Shown here piece after piece: positions 25,040 through 33,908 of a stretch of 64,000 bases of DNA. Every line of letters starts with the position of its first letter. The first letter of the stretch is position 1. A model generated the notes under the pieces. It worked only from the letters and a program-made list of their open reading frames with translations, had not been told where the DNA came from and did not search any database. The stretch lies in contig NZ_WAEL01000006.1 in assembly GCF_011742925.1 (NCBI RefSeq), positions 62,001-126,000 of the forward strand, in the 5' to 3' direction. The DNA is from Fibrivirga algicola. GTDB taxonomy: Bacteria > Bacteroidota > Bacteroidia > Cytophagales > Spirosomataceae. The position numbers and the translations under genes were made by a program.

Positions 25040-26710
25040 ATGACTCCTCCAACGCTTCTTATCACCGACAGGCTGCCGTTTTTATGGCAGTGGCTAGGCG
25101 TGAACTACGGCCAGTTGCGGGCTATTCTGGCGGTTAAACTCCAACTGGATAACCGACGGCCAGTCGGCTTTAACCAGTGGAAAAAAGCCAGCGAAACCAC
25201 CAACTCCTACTGGCTCTCGCTGGGACTGTACACCCTTTTTGGAGGTGCAGCGGCCGTTTTTTTAAGTATCGTTCCAGCCGCCGGGATTGTAAAGCCTGCC
25301 ACCGTGCTGTTTGGGTACGTGCTGGCGGTCTGTGTCATGTCGCTCATCAGCGATTTTTCGTCGGTGGTGCTCGATTCGTCCGATAATCAGATCATGCTGT
25401 TCCGACCGATCGATAACCGGACCATGCTGACTGCCCGTGTGGTGCACATCATCAGCTACCTATTCACGATTGCGCTGGCGGTTGGCGTTACCGGCATCCT
25501 GGTGATCGGTTACCGATTTGGCGCGGTAGCGGGTTTGCTAAGCATTCTGCTGTGCCTCCTGATGGCCATACTGGCGGTTTTCCTGACCAACGTGCTCTAC
25601 CTGATTCTGATGCAGTTAGTAAGCAGTGAGCGACTACGCGAAGTGATCAATTACGTGCAGATTGGTATGGGTATCGTGTTTTATGGCGGTTACCAACTGC
25701 TGCCGAGGCTGGTTGGTACCGATACCATGATGGGGACCGCGCCGTTTGTCTGGAAAAGCTGGCATTACGCAATCCCGCCTTTATGGAGTGCCGGCAGCAT
25801 TGATATGGTTGTCAACCGCCAGATTGATGCCCAACACCTGCTTTTATTCGGGCTGGCCCTGACGGCACCTTTCGTTGGTATCTACATCATGACCAACGTG
25901 CTGGCGTCAACTTTTAGCGCTAAACTAGCGAGCCTTGATCAGGAAGAAAAAACGGAACCGACTGCTCAGACCACAGGCTTTTCCGGAGCCGGTAAACCGA
26001 GCTTGTCATTGGCAGAACGAATGGCCAACTGGTTGACGAGCAGCCCGCTCGAACATGCTGGCTTTACGTTTGTCTGGTACATCACGGGTCGCGACCGTAA
26101 GTTCAAGCTACGTACCTATCCGGGTTTGGGTTTTGGCCTGGCCTACGCCATCATGATGAGTCTGAACCACCAGTCGAGTATGGCGCAGGGAGAGACGTTC
26201 TATCTGTTTATTCTGTATTTCGGCGGTATTTATATCATGACCGCCCTTATGCAGATTGCCATCTCAGACAACTACAAGGCCGCCTGGATTTATGAGTCGT
26301 CGCCTATGACCCAGCCGGGGCCGTTGTTGGCTGGCGGGGTAAAGGCGCTGATTACGAAACTAATGTTGCCTTATTACTGCCTGCTGGCTGGGTACGTGCT
26401 GTACCTGAAAGGACCAGCTGTATTGCCCGACGTGCTACTGGCATTTGTCAACTCGCTGGTGATGCTGCTGGTAACGGCCCTGATCAGCAAGCGCCACCTG
26501 CCTTTCTCGGTTGCGCAGGATGTCGTTCGAAGCAGTGCCACCACCCGCAGCTTCCTGAGCCTGTTTGTCATGGGCCTGATAGGAGCGGCTCACTGGGGAC
26601 TGACATACATAGACTACGGCCAATGGGTTGCGCTGCCAGTTATGATCGGCGTCGCCTTCCTGCTATTCCGGTCGTATCGGCAAACTACGTGGAGTGAGGT
26701 GGTGAATTAA
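25040..26710 (+). CDS. large ABC-2-type permease
   Basis: A 556-residue integral membrane protein with roughly ten to twelve hydrophobic helices in two halves (first half ~55-300, second half from ~370), separated by a cytoplasmic stretch near 300-340 (LDQEEKTEPTAQTTG). The gene begins 23 bases after the ATPase stop, so the two form an exporter operon. Its length and the doubled topology fit permeases of ABC-2-like systems that act as one long chain. Substrate unknown. It converges on the nucleoside hydrolase. Confidence 0.85.
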   Translation: MTPPTLLITDRLPFLWQWLGVNYGQLRAILAVKLQLDNRRPVGFNQWKKASETTNSYWLSLGLYTLFGGAAAVFLSIVPAAGIVKPATVLFGYVLAVCVMSLISDFSSVVLDSSDNQIMLFRPIDNRTMLTARVVHIISYLFTIALAVGVTGILVIGYRFGAVAGLLSILLCLLMAILAVFLTNVLYLILMQLVSSERLREVINYVQIGMGIVFYGGYQLLPRLVGTDTMMGTAPFVWKSWHYAIPPLWSAGSIDMVVNRQIDAQHLLLFGLALTAPFVGIYIMTNVLASTFSAKLASLDQEEKTEPTAQTTGFSGAGKPSLSLAERMANWLTSSPLEHAGFTFVWYITGRDRKFKLRTYPGLGFGLAYAIMMSLNHQSSMAQGETFYLFILYFGGIYIMTALMQIAISDNYKAAWIYESSPMTQPGPLLAGGVKALITKLMLPYYCLLAGYVLYLKGPAVLPDVLLAFVNSLVMLLVTALISKRHLPFSVAQDVVRSSATTRSFLSLFVMGLIGAAHWGLTYIDYGQWVALPVMIGVAFLLFRSYRQTTWSEVVN

Positions 26711-26750
26711 GCAAACAGAGTAAAAAGGAGTTTTGACACGGAATTGCCCG

Positions 26751-26817
26751 GAGGTACCACGGAGTTACCACAGGCTCGTCAGCACGGTAACGTCTCTGGG
26801 TAACTCAGTGGTCATCC
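26751..26817. repeat. imperfect hairpin between convergent genes
   Basis: ACCACGGAGTTACC (26756-26769) and GGGTAACTCAGTGGT (about 26798-26812) can pair with a bulge. It sits between the permease and nucleoside hydrolase genes, so a terminator role is possible, but no T-run is seen. CACGGAGTTAC-type words occur as dispersed repeats elsewhere (from memory). Confidence 0.45.
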
Positions 26818-26820
26818 ATG

Positions 26821-27876
26821 TTAAAGCTCTTTTTTCTTTAAGCTTTCAATCACGATTTCTTCGAAGCCGGGTAATGTTTTGTAGGCGTATGTAGCCCGCC
26901 AGGGCGTGTCTTTGTAGTCGAATGACACTTCCAGAAAGGGCTTTTGGCCGGTGCCGCCTGTATCATCGCCGCGTGTGTTGATTCGTACCGGAATAGCCTC
27001 GTGGTACTTGAAATAGGTAGGGTGGGTGAGGTAGCCTAGCGGAGTAGTGTCCCAGGGAACGAAGCCATCGACGCCAAACACATTCTTATTCAAGAGCTGC
27101 CACGGACGCAGCGTTTTGCTAAGCCACTTGTCGCCTTCGGAACCACGGGCCAGAAAATCCAGATCAGTACGGCCCAGGAACGTGTACACGCTGCACTCGT
27201 AGCCCGAAAGCACCACCTTCACGCCCGAATTGAACAACACCCGAAAGGCTTCCGGGTCCATCTCGAAATTGTAATCGCCTACCGTCACCAGTTCCAGACC
27301 AGGCCGGAAAGGTAAACCGGGCGTCCGGCCCGCGCAAACAACTACTTCTTCGATCTGCTTGGCCAGTTCGGGATGGTTTTTCAGTACGGTTGCCACGTTG
27401 GTCATCGGCCCGATGGCTAGTATCGGCATCCGTTCCCGGCGAAGTGCGGCCGCCATGGCCCGGCTGGCATCTGTCTCGCGGCCGATGTCGTGGAGCGTGT
27501 CAGAACCGCGGTACACGGGGATTTTCCGGCCGGTTTTGTTGTACCAGCCCAACAGTTTCTGCGTCACGTTGTAGCCGTAATCAGCGTAGGTAACCGTGCT
27601 GATGCCCACCAGCTGCACCTTATCGGCATGGCGCAAGGCCATCATGATCGTAATAGCATCGTCGACTTCGCGGGCACCCCGTTTGTCGGGCATACCAACC
27701 ATAATATCGGTGTCGAGCCAGATGCGCCGGGGCTGGGCCAGGGTTTGGCTTATTGGCTGGGTCGGTTTCTGGCTGGTGCCCAGAGTGCTTTGTGCCAGGC
27801 TCTGCAAGGGGAGGGCCAGCAACGTACCCGCGATGGCGGCTGTCAGCAGGGCCAGGTGTTGTGCAGTAATTCTCAT
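26821..27876 (-). CDS. exported nucleoside hydrolase (IUNH family)
   Basis: A 351-residue protein with a signal peptide (~1-28, ending LQSLAQS). The nucleoside-hydrolase metal site is recognisable but stretched: IWLDTDIMVGMPDKRGAREV followed by DDAITIMMAL, where the usual DxDxxxDD has a longer spacer. IGPMTNVATVLKNHPEL and VGDYNFEMDPEAFRVL are also family blocks (N-x-x-x-DP of the active site), and the C-terminal half contains a DT-T region. It would cleave the N-glycosidic bond of ribonucleosides outside the cytoplasm. It begins 4 bases after the stop of the kinase-like gene, so the two are co-transcribed. Confidence 0.85.
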   Translation of the reverse strand: MRITAQHLALLTAAIAGTLLALPLQSLAQSTLGTSQKPTQPISQTLAQPRRIWLDTDIMVGMPDKRGAREVDDAITIMMALRHADKVQLVGISTVTYADYGYNVTQKLLGWYNKTGRKIPVYRGSDTLHDIGRETDASRAMAAALRRERMPILAIGPMTNVATVLKNHPELAKQIEEVVVCAGRTPGLPFRPGLELVTVGDYNFEMDPEAFRVLFNSGVKVVLSGYECSVYTFLGRTDLDFLARGSEGDKWLSKTLRPWQLLNKNVFGVDGFVPWDTTPLGYLTHPTYFKYHEAIPVRINTRGDDTGGTGQKPFLEVSFDYKDTPWRATYAYKTLPGFEEIVIESLKKKEL

Positions 27877-27880
27877 TCGA

Positions 27881-28879
27881 TCAGCTCAGTACAAGGGCTT
27901 CGGCCAGTTTCATTAGCTGCGCCTTCTCGTCGAGCGAGAGGCTCAGCGGCAACTGGGCCAGGCCAATTAAACGCCGTAGTAGTTCGATGCCAGTGAACTG
28001 TCGCAGTAAGTGATCGTCGAAACCTGCGGGTCGGACGTACCCGCCCTGTACCTGCTCATGAATGGCTTCGGGCTGACGCGCCATGTGCAAATGCGCCAGC
28101 ATAACACCCAGATCGAACTCGGCGGGGCCGTAGAAACAAAATTCGGGATCAATCACCTTCACCCCTGAACTGGTCTGGAGCCAGCTACCTGGGTAGTAAT
28201 CGCCATGCAACAGTGTGACTGGTGCTCCTTCCCGATCTGACAGGTAGCGTTGCCCTACCTGTCGGGCGGCTTCAACAAGGGTCGTATGTTGTTTAAACGG
28301 CATGGCCAGCGCCTGTAGACCCGGCTGTACGCTGTCGAGGTCGAAGCTATTGTCGACCAGAAACGGGTAGACGAAGATGTGCTCATGATTGAGCGCGCGC
28401 ATCCCGTGATTGGCAAAAGCCGGGTTGGGCTGGGCGGTGCTAAACTGATTATGCAGCACTGACAGGTACGTGCTTAACGCCTCAATATGGCCCTGATCGA
28501 GCACCTCGCCGGGTTGATAGCAGTTTAGAAAATCAGTCGCCTCGCCAAGATCTTCGAGCACAAGCAGGTTTTCGTCTTTATCGATACCCAACAATTCGGG
28601 CATATAGCTACGCAGTTCGGGGTTCTGGGCAACCTCTCGATAAAATAGGCCCTCCATCAGCGCCCGCTCGGTTGGAGCGGCAATAGATGGGTATTTTTCT
28701 ACGTACCCACGTGCCTGTTTTACAATCAATGATCGGGTGACTGTACTCACCCGCAGGGTATAATTCATGTTGCCTTCGCCCGGCTTACTCAGGCTGAGCA
28801 ATGCTTCGTCGTCACAAATCCATCCTTTTCGGGCGAGATAAGATTGTAACCCTTCCGGATTATATTGATCTAAATGCAT
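27881..28879 (-). CDS. methylthioribose-kinase-like phosphotransferase
   Basis: A 332-residue APH/choline-kinase-fold enzyme from ATG 28879. The catalytic loop is LLHGDYYPGSWL and the metal-binding segment VIDPEFCFYGPAEFDLG; the HGD-x-x-x-GS plus DPEF-x-FYGP-x-x-FD-x-G signature is that of 5-methylthioribose kinase (MtnK) rather than antibiotic kinases. It is shorter than typical MtnK (~400), so the substrate may differ. Position directly upstream of a nucleoside hydrolase (4-base gap) suggests a nucleoside-to-sugar-phosphate salvage step. The frame extends to 28993 but without family similarity. No other methionine-salvage gene is visible. Confidence 0.75.
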   Translation of the reverse strand: MHLDQYNPEGLQSYLARKGWICDDEALLSLSKPGEGNMNYTLRVSTVTRSLIVKQARGYVEKYPSIAAPTERALMEGLFYREVAQNPELRSYMPELLGIDKDENLLVLEDLGEATDFLNCYQPGEVLDQGHIEALSTYLSVLHNQFSTAQPNPAFANHGMRALNHEHIFVYPFLVDNSFDLDSVQPGLQALAMPFKQHTTLVEAARQVGQRYLSDREGAPVTLLHGDYYPGSWLQTSSGVKVIDPEFCFYGPAEFDLGVMLAHLHMARQPEAIHEQVQGGYVRPAGFDDHLLRQFTGIELLRRLIGLAQLPLSLSLDEKAQLMKLAEALVLS

Positions 28880-29238
28880 ATGTGCGGTATTGTTCGTGCT
28901 ACAAGAATACAGACCGGTTAACGGCCTACCAATCATTAACCTGTTTATTCGCTGATATTCATGTTTGGCTATAAACCGGTTCAACTTGAGCAAGTTGATT
29001 ATGTACGGTTTACGATTTAGCCCAGATGTTTAATTTAATGAGGAAAAAACATTTCCCCCAGTTTATCTATCTAGTATAAGTAATGTTCGTTTTAAGGGCG
29101 CAGGAGCTGTTTGTCTCCCGCCCGGATGAAGACCCCTTAATCAGCTGCGTGGATAAGCTTGTGTAAATTGCCTAATTTTATACGGGCTTATCGATTTATT
29201 ACAGGCCAGGGTCCAATTCCGTTTCAACAAAAAAATTC
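28880..29238. other. divergent intergenic region (359 bp)
   Basis: AT-rich first part, then a G/C-rich hairpin around 29096-29135 (GGGCGCAGGAG with CTCCCGCCC). A 27-codon plus-strand frame with ATG at 29083 and TAA at 29164 (MFVLRAQELFVSRPDEDPLI...) overlaps this hairpin; whether it is a leader peptide is unknown. Promoters of both neighbours must lie here, but no clear TANNTTTG was found. Confidence 0.3.
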
Positions 29239-31398
29239 GTGTTGTTAATTATTGCCCGCCATATACTCTTGGTTTTTCTCTGCCTGCTGTCAACGCTGGC
29301 ATCTTCTCAACGTTTACCAACTGTGCCAACAGAGTTAAACGTTGGTGGGGCGACTGTGTACCTGAATGCGCAAAGCCAGCAACGTTTACAGGATGAAATA
29401 AACGGTCTGTACGCTGATCGGTCGGTCCTCCGCAATACCATCGAGCAAATGCAGTACATTGAATCGGTGCTTGGGCCGTTGCTGGAAGAACATGCCATTC
29501 CTGCCGATTTCAGGTACGTTTGTCTGCCAAGCACGCTCTCGAACGGCGCTTATTGGGGACTCGATGCCCGCAAGGCCACGCGCCTTAATCTGCGTATCGA
29601 CAATAGTGTTGATGAACGCCTCAATGTCGTTTCATCAACGGAGGCGGTGCTAAATGAACTGGCGGCCCTGCACACGAAAAGTCCAAACTGGATGCGGGTA
29701 CTGTTAAGTTTTGCTGCGGGCCAACGCCCCGATGACCTGGCCGGCTCGGCGCAATCGGGTGTAGGTTCATTGCCTAATGATCAGGTGTCATTGGATGGCG
29801 ATGCCCCAGCCCTCATATGGTTATTGCTGGCTCGAAAGATCGTTTTTGAACGCGAAGCTCCTTTGATACGTCCCAACGCCAGCCCATACTTACTCTATGA
29901 TTACCGTCAGAGTCAAGGCAAAACGTTGGCAGCTATTGCCCGTGAATTACAGATTGAGCAACCCCGCTTTATGCCGTTTAATGAATGGTTGCGTGTGCGC
30001 GTCATTCCATCCGACAAGCCATACCCGGTATTAATTCGTCTTACTCCCAGCGAATTCCTGGCAGTTAGGGGGCAGGTAAATTCCACCATTCAGTTCAGTC
30101 AGCCGGCGCAGCAAGGTCAGCCAGTCGTTCGTCGCGATATGGGTTTTCCGGTGCTTCGTAAACTTACCGCAACGACCTCAAACGACCCACTTACCCGGGC
30201 GGCGGCTCAATTTTACGAGATCAATGACCGAAAGGGTATTCAGGCACAAACATGCGATAATCTGATTACGCTGGCTTATTATGGTCGCTTGTCGGTGGCG
30301 AAGTTCATGGAGATCAATGACATGAGTGATCGTGACCTGGTTCGACCCGGCGAAATTTATTACCTGGAGCCGAAAGCCAAAAAAGCCATGATTCCGTTTC
30401 ATGTGATGCAGGCCGGCCAAACATTGCGTGAGGTGTCAACGATATACGGCGTCAGGATGAACTCGCTGTTGAAATACAACCACATTGAAGCGAACCAACG
30501 CCTGCAGCCCGGCCGTATACTTTGGCTGCGCGAGAAACGCCCCAAGAAAGTACCGGCCGAATACCAGGTGCTCCCTAATCCGGTGCTTCAGTCTGAACCG
30601 ACTGTTGCGCAGCGTAACCTAACCCGCGAAAACGAAGAATCACTCATCGATAGCCCTAGTCCACCAAACTGGCGCGTTCAGCCCGTGGATTCGGCTAATG
30701 CGGCATCTCTTCGTCGTGAGTCTGAAACCAGTTTGCCTACCAATGGTCCAGAGCAGACCACGCCTGGTGTATCCCGTCCCACTGCCGCTACGCAGGTGAG
30801 CATGTATACGGTTAAAGATGGAGATACGCATTCAGGTGTCGCCCAGCAGTTCAATTTGTCGCTTGCCGATCTGATGACGTGGAATAACCTGTCGTATCGT
30901 AAGCCACTGGTGGCTGGTCAGCGATTAGTGGTACGCAAACCTGCGCCGCCAGTACCTATTGAAACAGCCCGCCCCGTTCCTAATCAACCCACACTGCTCG
31001 ATGCCGATCCTGCTGTGAATCAGGCCATAACGACTACAAAACCCACTGTGACGGGAGCTTCGGGTACATCATCGACGTCAGTGGCGACCCGACCACCAGT
31101 GGGAACGGTGCCAGCTGGCGGTGTTCGCGAAAATTCTGAGTCACCTGTCGATATTGACTATCCAGTAAAGGCACCCGTCAAGGCTCCGATTCCGCCCCGG
31201 CCCGAGCGGCTGGTTAACAGCATACGCGTAGAAACGCCCAAGACAAACGGGCGGTCGTATTACCACGTTGTCCAGCGCGGTCAAACGGTGTATCGGGTGG
31301 CGCTGATCAACAAAGTGAGCGTTCAGAACGTGATGCGCTGGAATAACCTGACCAATTACACCATTGAGATAGGGCAGCGAATACTGATCAGGAAATAA
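29239..31398 (+). CDS. LysM protein with an inactive MltD-like transglycosylase domain
   Basis: A 719-residue exported protein; GTG at 29239 gives a signal peptide (MLLIIARHILLVFLCLLSTL). Residues ~60-165 align with the MltD lytic-transglycosylase domain (HAIPADFRYVCLP, DARKATRLNLRIDNSVDERL, STEAVLNELAAL), but the catalytic Glu motif (normally L-x-x-ESG-F) reads CLPSTLSNG, so the active site is lost. Three LysM peptidoglycan-binding repeats follow at ~385-431, 522-567 and 675-719, joined by Pro/Thr/Ser-rich linkers. It probably acts as a cell-wall-binding scaffold. The TrpD2-like gene converges 9 bases away. Confidence 0.85.
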   Translation: MLLIIARHILLVFLCLLSTLASSQRLPTVPTELNVGGATVYLNAQSQQRLQDEINGLYADRSVLRNTIEQMQYIESVLGPLLEEHAIPADFRYVCLPSTLSNGAYWGLDARKATRLNLRIDNSVDERLNVVSSTEAVLNELAALHTKSPNWMRVLLSFAAGQRPDDLAGSAQSGVGSLPNDQVSLDGDAPALIWLLLARKIVFEREAPLIRPNASPYLLYDYRQSQGKTLAAIARELQIEQPRFMPFNEWLRVRVIPSDKPYPVLIRLTPSEFLAVRGQVNSTIQFSQPAQQGQPVVRRDMGFPVLRKLTATTSNDPLTRAAAQFYEINDRKGIQAQTCDNLITLAYYGRLSVAKFMEINDMSDRDLVRPGEIYYLEPKAKKAMIPFHVMQAGQTLREVSTIYGVRMNSLLKYNHIEANQRLQPGRILWLREKRPKKVPAEYQVLPNPVLQSEPTVAQRNLTRENEESLIDSPSPPNWRVQPVDSANAASLRRESETSLPTNGPEQTTPGVSRPTAATQVSMYTVKDGDTHSGVAQQFNLSLADLMTWNNLSYRKPLVAGQRLVVRKPAPPVPIETARPVPNQPTLLDADPAVNQAITTTKPTVTGASGTSSTSVATRPPVGTVPAGGVRENSESPVDIDYPVKAPVKAPIPPRPERLVNSIRVETPKTNGRSYYHVVQRGQTVYRVALINKVSVQNVMRWNNLTNYTIEIGQRILIRK

Positions 31399-31407
31399 AC
31401 AGAATTA

Positions 31408-32718
31408 TTATTTCAACTGCCCTTCGATCCAGTCGAGACCGCGGCCATACAGGGCCAGGGCAAATCGAACTTGGTTGTCAAATTCATCATTGTCGGTTTC
31501 CTGTTGCGCTAGGTACGTCTTCACCAATCGGGCATTCTCGGCAGCCTGCGGATCCGACACTTCGCTATCTGCTTCTGTTTTAAACGATGAAAAGGCAGGT
31601 CGATCAGCGTCAAAATGCTGATAGAACAGGTGATTCTCTGGTGTACGTACCGCACATAGCACGCCGGTAGCCCGGGCCGTAGACGGAGCAAGCGAGCCTT
31701 CCAGACCGCGCTTTAGCACGATTGCAGCATCGAAACCGGCCATTAGGGCCAACTCGGCCATTTTCATCTGGTAGGTGATATGGAACACTGACGTGACCAG
31801 AATACGGGCACGAGCGGGATTCAGTACCTTTTCGAGGGTTGATAGAAAAGGACGTTTCAAGAGTACCCTACGCCGATCTACCCACCGGTTAAGCGCTGGT
31901 GAGAGAGCTTTTTGATCGAGCACCCAGCCGTAAACGCCAGGTGGTTCTTTCAGAAATTCGGGTTGGCTTAGCACAAACTCACAGTTCAGGTGTATGTACA
32001 GGTCATGCGCATTGAGTGCGTATTTAGGCCCCGGTGTGCGACCTACCATTGACAAGGCGCCATACCCGCGCTGCTGAAAAAAATGGGCGAGGATCGGTGT
32101 AATCAGATAGGAATGTTCGACTCCATCGAAAGGTTCGGCCAACTGCACAATCGGCCGGGTTGGGCCCATAAGCTCATCGTCGTGAAAACGGGGGGCCAGC
32201 GTTTGCATAACGGCCTGGTAGAGCCCCTGATACTCATCGTTTGTTTCGTGACGTACCCGCATAATGCTAGCTGCCATACCCCGAAAGGTCTCGCAGTCCT
32301 GGTCGTCCTCAAAATCACCGAACAGGTAATCACCCAGTTGCCGGGCTTCGCTTATCTGTAAGTGCTGTCCGCGCAACAGTTTAGTAGCGATAGGCAACAA
32401 GTTGACCGGTAATTCAGGGCATAACTTGTTGACCAGAAATGTAGGGTGTGAAAAGGCGTCGCGACCGAAACAGGTTTCGAGAGTTCGCTCTTCATCGGTT
32501 GGTCCTTTGGTTAGTAGCGCGCCAATAAAAGCACCTACCTGCAAGGGATGGGCCGTACCCGACAAGAGGCTATCCCGGCACTCGGCAATCATCTCAGGCG
32601 GCATGGGCTTACTGCCATATTTACCAATCCCGATCAGTTTTATAGCCCGCCCCAGGGGTGTTTCTCCTGGTAACACGTCAATTGATTCGGCGGTAGTCAT
32701 AACAAGTGGAAATTGCAT
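31408..32718 (-). CDS. TrpD2/YbiB-like phosphoribosyltransferase-fold protein
   Basis: A 436-residue protein with the anthranilate phosphoribosyltransferase fold. A helical N-terminal domain (GRAIKLIGIGKYGSKPMPPE, PLQVGAFIGALLTKGPTDEE) precedes the alpha/beta domain, where GPTRPIVQLAEPFDG stands at the usual substrate loop and TPGPKYALNAHD, FDAAIVLKRGLEGSLAPST follow. The glycine-rich PRPP loop of true TrpD (G-T-G-G-D) is not seen, and no other trp gene is nearby. The TrpD2/YbiB branch binds nucleic acid and is linked to the SOS response in E. coli. Assigning it to tryptophan synthesis would be wrong. Confidence 0.75.
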   Translation of the reverse strand: MQFPLVMTTAESIDVLPGETPLGRAIKLIGIGKYGSKPMPPEMIAECRDSLLSGTAHPLQVGAFIGALLTKGPTDEERTLETCFGRDAFSHPTFLVNKLCPELPVNLLPIATKLLRGQHLQISEARQLGDYLFGDFEDDQDCETFRGMAASIMRVRHETNDEYQGLYQAVMQTLAPRFHDDELMGPTRPIVQLAEPFDGVEHSYLITPILAHFFQQRGYGALSMVGRTPGPKYALNAHDLYIHLNCEFVLSQPEFLKEPPGVYGWVLDQKALSPALNRWVDRRRVLLKRPFLSTLEKVLNPARARILVTSVFHITYQMKMAELALMAGFDAAIVLKRGLEGSLAPSTARATGVLCAVRTPENHLFYQHFDADRPAFSSFKTEADSEVSDPQAAENARLVKTYLAQQETDNDEFDNQVRFALALYGRGLDWIEGQLK

Positions 32719-33080
32719 TAAAACGTGACAGGATAACTCAACCGGTAATGAAAAGTGAGCACCCTGATAAAATAACTGAAATTACACTATTAGGCCAATG
32801 ACTTGACAGTGTAAAGCTAAATTAAGCATATAAATTTTGGCATTATTGAGAATAAGCCTATTTTTATACGGTAGCAATGTAGCACTAATTGCCGTTCAGA
32901 ATGGGGACGGATTAAGTAAATCTACCAATCATTCTGCTGCTCTTTAGACACTTTTCCCTAAAGTGAATACAATTGTTTATATAACTTTTAAAAGAATAAA
33001 TAGTAGGTCGATTGTTACCCTGCGGTACACTGTTTATACATCGATAGCTTCTGTGGCACTAGAGCAGAGGTAGCTACCAG
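32719..33080. other. AT-rich intergenic region upstream of the TrpD2-like gene
   Basis: About 360 bases of notably AT-rich DNA (for example AATTTTGGCATTATTGAGAA, TATATAACTTTTAAAAG) without a plausible gene. It should contain the promoter of the TrpD2-like gene. The composition differs from the surrounding coding DNA. A candidate small RNA lies just beyond it on the same strand. Confidence 0.35.
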
Positions 33081-33147
33081 CAAAAAAGCCCTGCGGACTG
33101 GCGGGTCCGACAGGGCAGGAGGCCTAAGTAATTATTCCACCTTAAAC
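33081..33147 (-). ncRNA. candidate ~65-nt small RNA
   Basis: On the minus strand a complete promoter, TTTG (33180-33183), 19-base spacer, TACATTTG (33153-33160), fits the Bacteroidota consensus exactly. About 65 bases beyond the predicted start (33146-33148) is a terminator: GCCCTG-CGGAC pairs with GTCCG-a-CAGGGC (33088-33116), followed by TTTTTT. No start codon lies between, so a non-coding transcript is likely. The TrpD2-like gene starts 360 bases further on; a terminated leader of that gene is the alternative. Expression is not shown by sequence. Confidence 0.55.
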
Positions 33148-33152
33148 CAACC

Positions 33153-33183
33153 CAAATGTAGGCAGACAGGCATATAAAACAAA
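33153..33183 (-). promoter_or_regulatory. consensus promoter of the candidate small RNA
   Basis: TTTG-N19-TACATTTG on the minus strand, the only place in the window where I found both the -33 and -7 elements at canonical distance. Confidence 0.6.
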
Positions 33184-33309
33184 TACCGTTTCGTTTGGCT
33201 GGCACCTATCGGTTGTAGACTATTTGCCGAAAGGGACCCAATTTGCAATGGTGTTCAATAGCTAGCCTGTTAGCCAGTTCCATTTCCAATAGTAATAAGT
33301 TCATTTCTG

Positions 33310-33753
33310 ATGATCCGTCCCGCCACGTTAGCCGACCTTGACTCGTTGGCTCTGCTGTTTGATGCATATCGTGTATTTTATAAAAAGCCGTCGGCACTGA
33401 CTGAAGGACGACAGTTTCTGGCCGACCGAATGGCTGGTAACGAATCAAGAATTTTTGTGGCCGAGGAGCCAGATTCTGGTACGTTGGTCGGTTTTGTACA
33501 AGTGTATCCGCTGTTTTCTTCAACCCGCATGAAACGCCTGTGGCTCCTCAACGACTTGTTTGTACAGGCCGATCGCCGTGGGCAGGGCCATTCACTTGCT
33601 TTGATCGACGCCGCGAAAACGCTTTGTTACGAAACTGGTGCCTGCGGGCTTATGCTTGAAACCGATAAAACGAACCTGATTGGTAATTGCTTATATCCCC
33701 GGGCTGGCTTCACACTCGACAGCAATCATAATTTCTATAGCTGGAATGTGTAA
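33310..33753 (+). CDS. GNAT N-acetyltransferase
   Basis: A 147-residue protein with the GNAT acetyl-CoA fold: MIRPATLADLDSLALLFDAY at the N-terminus, WLLNDLFVQADRRGQGHSLA carrying the pyrophosphate-binding R/Q-x-x-G-x-G/A motif, and the C-terminal AGFTLDSNHNFYSWNV strand. The branch with NDLFV...RRGQG and ETDKTN often contains amine or amino-acid acetyltransferases; substrate here unknown. It stands alone, with the candidate small RNA upstream on the other strand. Confidence 0.88.
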   Translation: MIRPATLADLDSLALLFDAYRVFYKKPSALTEGRQFLADRMAGNESRIFVAEEPDSGTLVGFVQVYPLFSSTRMKRLWLLNDLFVQADRRGQGHSLALIDAAKTLCYETGACGLMLETDKTNLIGNCLYPRAGFTLDSNHNFYSWNV

Positions 33754-33871
33754 CGACTAGGTACGTTGCTGCCCCCTTATACGAGATAAATTGGCCGTTT
33801 AGGCACCAGTAGAGTCAACAGACTACGTGCTGCCAGCGTTATACAAAGCGGACCGCTGGTTGAGAAGTGAT

Positions 33872-33879
33872 TACTTTTG
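33872..33879 (+). promoter_or_regulatory. -7 box of the SWIM/SNF2 helicase gene
   Basis: TACTTTTG, matching TANNTTTG, lies 29 bases before the ATG at 33909. Confidence 0.45.
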
Positions 33880-33908
33880 CAGCCGCAAAACACCAAGAAT
33901 GGTAACAC

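Noticed and set aside
31408-32718. Assignment as anthranilate phosphoribosyltransferase TrpD
   Set aside because: The PRPP-binding glycine loop is absent and there is no trp operon; the TrpD2/YbiB branch fits better.
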